DNA of 64,000 bases from Fomes fomentarius (taxonomy: Eukaryota > Basidiomycota > Agaricomycetes > Polyporales > Polyporaceae). The stretch is from NCBI GenBank assembly GCA_022606135.1, contig JABYQN010000006.1, positions 868,001 to 932,000 on the forward strand, in the 5' to 3' direction. Positions within the stretch are counted from its first letter, which is position 1; the number at the start of each line of letters is the position of its first letter. The translations under genes and the position numbers were made by a program. The notes beneath the pieces are model-generated. The model was not told where the DNA came from, did no database searches, and saw only the letters and a program-made list of their open reading frames with translations. Shown here one piece after another: positions 55,848-64,000 of the stretch.

Positions 55848-57618
55848 TCATAGACTGCCCTCAATCATCTTCGCCTTGTAGTACCGTACCATCTCCTCCA
55901 GTCCCATACGGACCGTCCAGCGCGGCTGCCAGTCAAGCACCTCTTTCGCCCTCGTCGTGTCCGGGCGGCGCTTCTGCGGGTCGTCCAGGGGCATAGGCTT
56001 ATAGATGATATCCACGTGGCGCGGCGGCTCGACGCCGTCCTCGCGCTGGACCTTCTCGACGATCTCGCGCACTAGCTTCGCAAAGTCGCCGATCGTGAAC
56101 TCGTCCCCGTTCCCGAGGTTGACGGGCCGCGTCTCGTCCGAGTTCATGAGCGCGATGAGCCCATCAATGAGATCGTGGATGTACTGGAAGGACCGAGTCT
56201 GCGTTCCATCACCGTACACGGTCATGTCCTCCCCGCGGAGGGCTTGGACAATGAAGTTAGATACGACACGGCCGTCGAAGGGGTTCACTAGGGGAAGAGT
56301 GAGTCATCTGCGTCGAGGTGATGTGCCGATAGGTACGTACTACGAGGGCCTGAATAATGCGTAAGTGATAGCGCAGCAGGTGCGGTGGTGGACAAACATA
56401 CCGTAAGTGTTGAAGATACGGGCGACGCGAATGTCGACACCGTCTTGGCGGTGGAAGCCGTACGCCAAAGTCTCTGCAACACGCTTACCTTCGTCGTAGC
56501 ACGCACGGGGGCCAATGGGGTTCACGTGTCCCCAGCTGTGAAAGCATGAGGACCAGCCCAGAGAGCTTATGGATATCCTTACTAGTCCTCGTGCTGGGGG
56601 TGAACCTCCGGGTCACCGTACACCTCTGTGATAGAGTTATTAGCACTCAATTAACGGTTATCAAAATGACATCACCATACCCGACGTTGAGGTAATCAAG
56701 AAGCGAGCTTTGGTACGCTTCGCGAGACCAAGCATGTTCAGAGTGCCCATGAAGGATGTTTTGATCGTCTTTACAGCATTGAACTGGTAGTGGGGAGGAG
56801 ATGCCGGACACGCAAGATGATAGATCTCTGAGGGTATCCGCGGAACTGAGGACGGGGTACAGACAAAAAAAAAACAAAGAGCACGACGTACGGTCACACT
56901 CAATCATGAAGGGCTCAACAACGTCGTGGCGAACCATTTCGAAGTTAGGGTGACCGACCCAGTGACTGACGGTGGTTTTCGAGCCGGTGAAGAAGTTGTC
57001 CAGGACGGTGACTTCATGGCCCAGAATCATAAGTCGGTCAACCAGGTGAGAGCCAACGAAGCCAGCGCCACCGGTGACAAGAATACGCTTGCGCTTAGAA
57101 GGAGGGAGAAGCTTGACGGGAGGGAAGCGGGAGAGAGTGGTGTAGGAGATGGACTGCGTATCGGGGTGGAAGATCGACTTCGACTGGTACGCGCCATATG
57201 CCCCGGTGAACTTCTTGTGCTCGATTTCCTCGGCCTGCTTTTCCACTTCATCGGCGTCCTCCTTATCTGCGGTGATCACGTAGTGCGGGCGGAGATAGAG
57301 AGAACGAAGGACATCGAGAGGGACCTCGCAATCAAAGCCGAAACGCTGAAAGCCGACAGAGGTTATAACATTGCCGTGCTTGTCGAGAGTGCGAATCTGA
57401 GGGGCGAACTGTGAGCGGCCGACACAGGCAAATGGGTGAGATTGAACAGCAGTTGAGTGAATAGCAGTCGAGTATGTAGCGTATGTAGCGTATGGCGATA
57501 ATTTGCGACGGCCAGAAACGAACACGGACAGACACGTCGCGCGTTAGAAGGCAAAGGTGCTACAGATAAAAGCGAGTGGCAGAGGACATACCGGACTGAC
57601 GGACTGCTGCTGGGCCAT
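55848..57618 (-). CDS. uxs1: UDP-glucuronate decarboxylase Uxs1
   Basis: Seven exons: 57618-57592, 57408-56892, 56827-56681, 56625-56583, 56535-56402, 56349-56341 (9 nt) and 56287-55848, 438 aa. Extended SDR enzyme: [19 protein letters not shown] (NAD-binding loop), [36 protein letters not shown] (spliced), [19 protein letters not shown] with the catalytic Tyr-x-x-x-Lys, and [18 protein letters not shown], for which the 9-nt exon supplies the Gly-Pro-Arg. It converts UDP-glucuronate to UDP-xylose, the donor for xylosylated glycans; the Cryptococcus ortholog is needed for capsule xylose. No membrane anchor is seen, so a cytosolic form is likely. Head-to-head with enp1. Confidence 0.95.
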
Positions 57619-57896
57619 GGTGGTAGGAGAACAGGGCGAGGGGGCGATGGGGCGTTATGAAGGATGGAGAAGTGTTAGAGTTATATATAAGAGCAGCCTT
57701 GGGCGGTGAATCGGGCTCAAGACGCGCTCTCCTGCCGCGGACCCACTTTCCCGGCCAATCAGATCCAGATCTCTCCAAATCTTGCTGCAACTTTTCCGCC
57801 ACACCCGCACCCGCTTTTCTCCTCTGCCATTCTGCTCCTGCAGCTGCTGACTGGCCTCTCCTTCTCTCTCGCACGACCCTCGCGCACGCATACAAC
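57619..57896. promoter_or_regulatory. Shared promoter, uxs1/enp1, with TATA box
   Basis: This 278-bp head-to-head gap contains TATATATAA at 57682-57690, about 65 bases from the uxs1 start and 205 from the enp1 start. The near-palindrome could serve either direction. Confidence 0.55.
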
Positions 57897-59684
57897 ATGC
57901 CCAAGGCACCCAAGGCGCCTGCGAAGGCAAAACACAACCCGCTGCACGTCCAGCTCGGCGAGGACGAGGTCATCGCAAAATACGGGCGCATCTCACAGCC
58001 GGGACGACGCAGGAAGTCCCGCGCGCACGACAGTGACGACGAGGCCGGCGAGGTGACACCGTTTGGGACACTGCCGGCATGTGGTCATCTCACTCACGTC
58101 TCTCCAGGCCATCTTAGACCCGAAGACCTCAAGACGCATATTCGAGCTTGCGCGCGATCAGCAGGAGGAGTTGGACGAGAGAGATCTGGATGACGAGGAC
58201 GATGATGACCAGCCGAAAATATCCGCCCACAGAGGGCCGGCATCGGACGATGACGACGACCTAGACCTAGAGCAGTATGAAGATGAGGATGCTGAGGAGA
58301 TCGAGGAAATTGTGAGTCAGGTTTCTCAGAGCATTACGCACATTGATGACGAGTGCGTGCAGGAAGTTGATGAAGAAGACATGAAAGCGCTGGATGCAAT
58401 GCGGCCTGCGAATGCAGGGGAGCGGAGAACATTGGCGGACATCATCTTCTCGAAGCTCGACAACCTCGAGTCCGGTCAGACGGCCGCCGCACAACCGCAA
58501 GAGAAACACCATGGTCCGTCATCTCGCTCTTGCTTACTGGCGATTACTCAGTGCCATACAGACCCAGACCGTATACCGGATCCGGCAGCCGGCCTTGATC
58601 CCAAAGTCGTAGAGGTCTACACCAAGTACGTACTGCACCCATCGTCATCCAAACACTTATTCACAATCAATTCTATCAAAATCAGAGTTGGACAGATGCT
58701 CACCAGGTACAAGTCAGGTCCGCTACCCAAGCCATTCAAAATAATCCCATCCCTGCCGCAATGGTCGCGTATCCTCGCGCTCACACACCCAGAAAATTGG
58801 TCACCACAAGCATGCCATGCCGCGACGCGTATATTCATCTCGCAAATGAAGCCGCCACAAGCGCGTCTCTTCCTCGAGGTCGTGCTCCTCGACGCGATTC
58901 GGGAGGACATCCGCTTGACGCGTGAGGGCGCACGGAAGAACACGAACCATCGCAAGCTGAACGTGCATTACTACGAGAGCATGAAGCGAGCCATGTATAA
59001 GCCTGGGGCGGTGTTCAAGGGCATTGTGTTCCCATTGCTGAACGTGAGTGACGATGTGCGGATTTGACGTGGGTCTTGCCGCTCAAGGTCGTCTCCCGTA
59101 CAGACGGGATGTACGCTCCTGGAGGCGGCTATCGTAGCTTCTGTCTTTGCGAAAGTCAAGATTCCGCTTGGCCACTCCGCTGCTGCCTTAATGCGTTTGG
59201 CAAACATGGACTACTCCGGTGCGCTGACTTGAAGAAATCGTCTTCGATGCTTGGACTGAATTGTGCGATCTTCAGGTGCGAATTCGCTGTTCATCCGTGT
59301 CCTGCTCGACAAGAAGCACGCGTTGCCGTATAAGGTCGTCGACGCGCTCGTGTTCCATTTCATCCGGCTCTCAAACACCTACAAGGCGCGCAGGGCGGGT
59401 GACGTGGAGAAGCTGCCCGTGCTCTGGCACCAGTCTCTTCTCGTGTTCTGCCAACGGTGCGTGATACACGATGTATCAGTAGTCTGTTATCCAGCATCGT
59501 CTCATACTGTGCACTACTCAGATACGCGTCGGACTTGACCCCAGACCAAAAGGATGCATTACTCGATGTCATTCGCGCGAACCCGCATCCACAGATCAGC
59601 CCCGAGGTTCGCAGGGAGCTCGTCAACTCCGTGGAGCGTGGCGCACCACGACCGGATGCTGACGGCGACGTGACGATGGCATAA
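57897..59684 (+). CDS. enp1: Bystin-family ribosome biogenesis factor Enp1
   Basis: Eight exons: 57897-58052, 58108-58311, 58363-58513, 58562-58625, 58686-59043, 59104-59218, 59276-59456 and 59522-59684, 463 aa. The N-terminus is basic ([20 protein letters not shown]), then acidic runs of Asp/Glu. The bystin domain has [108 protein letters not shown] and [14 protein letters not shown]. Enp1 binds pre-40S particles with Ltv1 and is needed for 20S pre-rRNA maturation and export. The 51-nt intron 58312-58362 is in frame without a stop; retention would only lengthen the acidic part. Confidence 0.94.
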
Positions 59685-59853
59685 AAATACACCACGTATC
59701 TCTCCAGAGTAGTTGTATTGATCTTCGCTATTGTATACCTAGCATGTATCACGAACCCAACCGCATTGGACAAGGTAGCTCCCTGATGCATTATTCTCGT
59801 ATACCGTACACTACTTTTGGTATGTGCACAGGATACATCTCAGAGTGTAAGTA

Positions 59854-62800
59854 CTAGTGTCCGCGTTTCCGTTTCTTCGGGCCCTTGTCCTCCTTGGGTG
59901 CCGCACGTATCGCGCCCAAGACGTCCGTCAAGTCCCTGTCCCCCTCCCCCTCATTCCCCCTATCCTTCCTCTTCTTCCCCTTCTTAATCTTATCTGCATC
60001 GCCTGACTCTTTGTGATTGGACTTGGACTTGGACTTGGGCTCGCCCTCGTCATCGCCAGCCTCGTCCTCGAATTGAACACTAGCAAGCTCAGCTTTCTTG
60101 ACCCTATTGCCCAGTGTAGCGTCGAAGAGGGCATCGATCTCGTCCTGAGCCTTTTTCCTCCCTTTGCTCTTGTCCGCCTTCGCCCCCTTGTCTGGAGAAC
60201 GATCAGTCGCACCGTTCTCCTGACCGAGGGCTCCCGGGGGCGCAACCGTGGCAGCAGGAGCGGAAGAGGGCGCGGCTGCGGCCCTGGGAGCTGCCTGCAT
60301 GTTCTTCCAGCGTTCGGGGTCGCGCTGCAGCACGTGAAGGTTGAGGTTCCGGGCGAAGAATTTGCCATAGAACGATCCTGCGAGGGTGTGTTCGTGCGGG
60401 ACAAGCGACCGCGCGATCTTCTCCTGTGGGTACGGATGGCATGAACACAGACACAATGAGCGGCGAGCGATTCGAGTGACGAGCGGGGACATACCTTGAG
60501 ATACGGGTCGGCCGACGCCCAGCAACGGTCACCCACCCTGCTCCCTATGCGGTCGTCGACGAGGACGTGGTAGTGGCCGATGAACGTCATGACGAACTTC
60601 CGCTTCGCCTTGAACGGCACTGTCGGGGAGATGAGGAGCGCATCGAGCACCCGCGAACTGATAGGATGGTGCGCCATTTCGGTGAGCTCGTCGATGCTGA
60701 GTGCTTGTATGCTTTGTGTGAAGGATTAGAAGGTCATTCCGACACTTTGAGTGCGATGATCTCACCTGTTGATAATGGCGTCATTGTGCGGGGACGGGAG
60801 TTGGAGCATGGCTTGCAGGAGGAGAGCACCTTGGACCTTGGGCTCCAGGGGGTCTTCCGCCTTGCGCCTTTTGTGAGACGGTTCACTGTGTTTGTCGTCA
60901 TTCTGCTCCTTCTTCGCCGAAGCCAGCGCTGTTTGGTAATCCTGTAGGATTCGTGTGAGAACCATGCCGACGCCGCATGGAGGCAGGACTGACTTGGGGT
61001 GACGACTTGAGCCGGAGTATACACGGGACCAGAACTGACTTGTTCTCTTTTGGATCCAGCTCGAACGCATTCAAGACAAGCTGATGGACTTTCGTCAGCC
61101 CGAGACGTAGCGTAATATGAGTGATTCTCACCTCGACTAAAGCCTGTGCGTCCGTAGAGAGTGCACTGGTACGGTTCACAAGCGCTTGAAGCACGCCAGT
61201 GCGCGCATTCTCTGTACAAAAGCATCAGCAACGATGCATAGATGTCCAATTCATGGATAGCATCAATACGCACTAATAATCTTCCCAGCGACGCCCTGCA
61301 TTTCTTGTATTACGGCGGCAAGCTGGTCGGCGCTGAGCCTCCCGAAAGCCTTTGCCACCACAAAGTTGGCTACCGGATGGACGGCGAGCCGCGGCAGTTT
61401 GCTGGCAAAATATGTCTTCCAAAGTATGTTGAACATGCGGTCGGGAGACCGACAGACCAGCGTCTCCAATACATGCGAAGCGGTAGGGTCGCGAAGTAAG
61501 GTCATCAGGTAGTCGGATTCAGGCACTTCAGCGTCCGGATCCTCATCTTCGTACACAGCAGCTTTAGTGCATCACGTACAAAAGCTGAGGGTTGTAACTT
61601 ACGAATGGAAGTTATGAGTCCCATCAGGACTCGATCCATGAAGGATCCTGGCGTATCTGCCTCGTCATAAGCCGCCTCGAGTTCGAGCAACATCTAAATC
61701 ACAAGTTGGACAGTTCCTGTCAATCCATCTGACACACATACGAGACAGTTGACTTGCCTGCAAGACTGGGCTTGCAACTTGATTGGCCGCCAAGGATCGG
61801 ACCTCGTTGTCACCCAGCTGCTCCCGTAGGGCGTGAACAACACTCAATGCTGTCTTCCGGAACTCTTTCGGGGCGCGTCTTGCTGATTTGATCTTTCCTT
61901 GGTCTTCTTGTTCTGTGAAGACAGACTTCATATTGCCTTGACGAGCTTTGTACGCCGCGCTCTTTTTGGAGCGAAGCGCGAACACGGATTTTGGTCCTCC
62001 ACCAGCGTCGTCCACGCCGCTGAACACATCGGGTGCGAGGAGCACTAGCAGAGCACGGACTACATGCGAAGCAAACGAATCCAGCACCAACGATGATAAA
62101 GCGGGTAGCAATTCCTGCGTGAGACCGTGGTAAATGATGAGTAGTCGGGGTATCGACATGACATACCTCACAGGCATCAAGCGTCAACTGTGTTTGTGTC
62201 CGAAGCTCCCCTTCGTCTTCTCCGGTCTCTGGTGCAGGAGGAAATATTCCCCGCGACTTTTAGACAGTTCAGAGGCGCAGCCTTTGTGATAAGGCATACA
62301 CTGACCTCGCGGGAAACAGTCTCACCAGCAACGGTCAGCAACGTCTGGAAGACATGGGACGCGAATCGGTGCTTGCTCAGTTGTTCTAGCCTGGTAGACT
62401 GGGATGAGTTGAGACGAGCAACGACGGACGAGAGGACCCAGATACTCACGAACCGGTTAACCTATCCATGTACACCCGACGAACGAAGTCGTCCATCGAG
62501 TACACCATGCGTTCAAGGATAGCCGAGCAATCAGGATCTGTCGCGAGCTGCTTCTCTTTTCCAGACATTTCTTGCAGCGCAGCAACAAAGAAGAGCCGAC
62601 GATCTATGTCCACAATGTCAAGACCATGAACTTATCACGCACGGTGCAGTTGGGCGTACCTTCATTAGGGTCGACATCCTCGTTTTCCTCGACCTCTGGC
62701 CTCGTTTCCTGCCACTCACGTATCTGGACATCCACAGTCCGGAAGTAAGCCTTGACTTCCGCGTCCACGAAACCAAAGGGAGCATTCTGGTCGATCGCAG

Positions 62801-62945
62801 AATTGTCTCGGGCGGGAATTATCCACGACGGTCCGGCCTCTGCGTGTTCTTCGTATTCCGGTGGATGCTCTGCGTGCTGTACGTCCGGTACTTCTTCGTC
62901 TTTCTTTTTATGTTTCTTCCCTCGTTTTCTATTCTCCCTTGGCAT
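59854..62945 (-). CDS. nop9: Pumilio-repeat nucleolar protein Nop9
   Basis: Twelve exons: 62945-62660, 62603-62462, 62390-62306, 62256-62167, 62114-61758, 61693-61603, 61561-61274, 61211-61132, 61080-60994, 60941-60766, 60711-60495 and 60423-59854, 822 aa. It starts [19 protein letters not shown]. Degenerate Pumilio (PUF) repeats run through the middle: [56 protein letters not shown] and [13 protein letters not shown]. The end ([25 protein letters not shown], then a Lys-rich tail) is typical of Nop9. Nop9 binds pre-18S rRNA near the 3' cleavage site and holds back Nob1 in the nucleolus. One intron (61757-61694) has a GC donor. The start is 126 bp from the divergent ncs6 gene. Confidence 0.93.
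61694..61757 (-). other. GC-AG intron in nop9, 64 nt
   Basis: The intron starts GCAAGT after CAG and ends TTTAG, a textbook GC-AG intron with an otherwise perfect donor. It joins VASPVLQ to [13 protein letters not shown] in phase 0; no GT donor nearby keeps the frame. Confidence 0.8.
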
Positions 62946-63071
62946 TGTTGAGGCGGTCTACCAAGCAGGCTGAGGCAACAGAGACGAGAGTGGGGTCAGA
63001 AAAGCTTGCTAGGCGCTTCTCAGCCACCTCCCGAATCCCGCAGACAGACAACTTTCACCTGAACGTCGATC
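62946..63071. promoter_or_regulatory. 126-bp shared promoter, nop9/ncs6
   Basis: The gap between the two start codons is the shortest divergent spacer in the window. No TATA box was seen. Confidence 0.6.
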
Positions 63072-64000
63072 ATGCCTCCCCGAAGTTGCGCTCTCTGCAG
63101 CGACGCCCGCGCAATACTCAAGCGGCCGAAAACTGGACAGCAGATATGCAAGGAGTGCTTCTTCTATGTCTTCGAGACCGAGGTACACAATACAATCATG
63201 GAAGCGCGGCTATTTAAACCGGGGGACCGGGTAGCCATTGGTGCTTCCGGTGGTAAAGGTACGGCTGTACAGTTGCTTGTGTGAGAACACATGAAGCAAA
63301 CTTCGAATAGACTCTACCGTGCTAGCGCATGTCATGAAGACGTTGAACGAGCGATACCAGTATGGATTAGAGCTGTTTCTCTTGTCAATAGACGAGGGCA
63401 TCACCGGCTACCGGGATGACTCGCTTGAGGTGCGCCAGTTCTTTACGGAGTACATGATGTTATGTAAACAGAGGCATCGTTGTCTTGCAGACCGTGAAGC
63501 GGAATAAGCAGCAATACGACATGCCTTTAAAAATCCTGTCATATGACGAACTGTATGGGTGGACGATGGACGCAATTGTTGCTCAGATAGGCAAGAAGAA
63601 CAACTGCACCTTCTGTGGCGTCTTTAGGAGACAGGCCCTCGACAGAGGCGCAGCAATCCTGAATGTGGACCACATAGTCACAGGGCATAACGCTGACGAT
63701 ATTGCTGAGACGGTCTTGATGAACAGTGACTATCTCCTTCAACATCTTGTGGCCTCGCCTGCTCACAACCCATGTTCCAGTCATGCGAGGAGACATCGCG
63801 CGTCTAGGGCGGTGTACATCCATCTGTACTCAAGGAGAGGACACCATCAAACGGTCGAAGCCGTTCAAGTATGCGTATGAGAAGGAAATCGTCATGTATG
63901 TCTGTTCGGTCAATGTCTTAACACGTATGACATTGACCAAACTACTGGGCGTCGTAGGTACGCATACTTCAAGAAGCTAGACTACTTCTCCACGGAATGT
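63072..64000 (+). CDS. ncs6: Cytosolic tRNA thiolase subunit Ncs6/Ctu1, 5' part
   Basis: Five exons seen, the last cut by the window edge: 63072-63258, 63311-63429, 63491-63725, 63781-63896 and 63958 to 64000. The N-terminal zinc finger has [15 protein letters not shown] and QQICKECFF. The PP-loop SGGKDST spans the first splice. The catalytic pair is in [37 protein letters not shown] follows, then [15 protein letters not shown] and [12 protein letters not shown] joined to [14 protein letters not shown]. Ncs6 with Ncs2 adds sulfur, carried by Urm1, to the wobble uridine of tRNA-Lys, -Glu and -Gln in the cytosol. The C-terminal half lies beyond the window. Confidence 0.95.

Noticed and set aside
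1..64000. Transposons, CRISPR arrays, horizontally acquired cassettes
   Set aside because: No terminal inverted or long direct repeats, transposase, reverse transcriptase or integrase motifs, or regularly spaced repeats were seen, and gene style is uniform across the window.

Overview
The window is nuclear DNA of a filamentous basidiomycete, most likely an agaricomycete and possibly a polypore. Evidence: nearly every gene is cut by many 45-110 nt GT-AG introns, there are very short exons, genes are densely packed on both strands, and the products are fungal (Nop58, Nop9, Enp1, GINS Psf3, TFIIIC subunit, Nup120/160, DEP-RGS regulator, Rck2/Srk1 kinase, erythroascorbate-pathway reductase, UDP-glucuronate decarboxylase). 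I saw no operon, CRISPR array, rRNA gene, convincing tRNA or intact transposon.

Layout. 41-376: 3' end of an isochorismatase-fold hydrolase. 377-6088: gene-poor, with one decayed coding fragment. 6089-18188: secreted deaminase-like protein, sti1, ribosomal protein eL29, TFIIIC subunit, pkr1, psf3, a probable mitochondrial protein and a MAPKAP-type kinase with polyglutamine. 18856-29808: eaf1-like elongation factor, copy A of an unrecognised family, nop58, serine carboxypeptidase and a ferritin-like Rds1-type protein. 30564-33477: tandem copies B and C of the same family. 33738-47848: ara2-like reductase, NDUFA4-like protein, nup120, a small basidiomycete-type protein, an MAPR/cytochrome-b5-like membrane protein and a DEP-RGS regulator. 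47849-50556: gene-poor. 50557-64000: coiled-coil protein, alpha/beta hydrolase, uxs1, enp1, nop9 and the 5' part of ncs6.

Shared themes. Three ribosome-biogenesis factors (nop58, enp1, nop9) and a ribosomal protein lie here, mostly head-to-head with a neighbour across short shared promoters. The sti1/rpl29 promoter holds a perfect four-unit heat-shock element, as expected for a co-chaperone.

Most notable points: (1) a 74-nt AT-AC intron that restores the catalytic-His region of the carboxypeptidase; (2) a three-copy gene family with a conserved five-exon, all-phase-0 structure and no function I recognise; (3) five one-base frame breaks, all in homopolymers and all within 18.9-28.8 kb, which look like sequencing undercalls rather than pseudogenes. 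Exon coordinates were worked out by hand from splice signals, frame and recalled protein-family conservation; no RNA evidence or database search was available.
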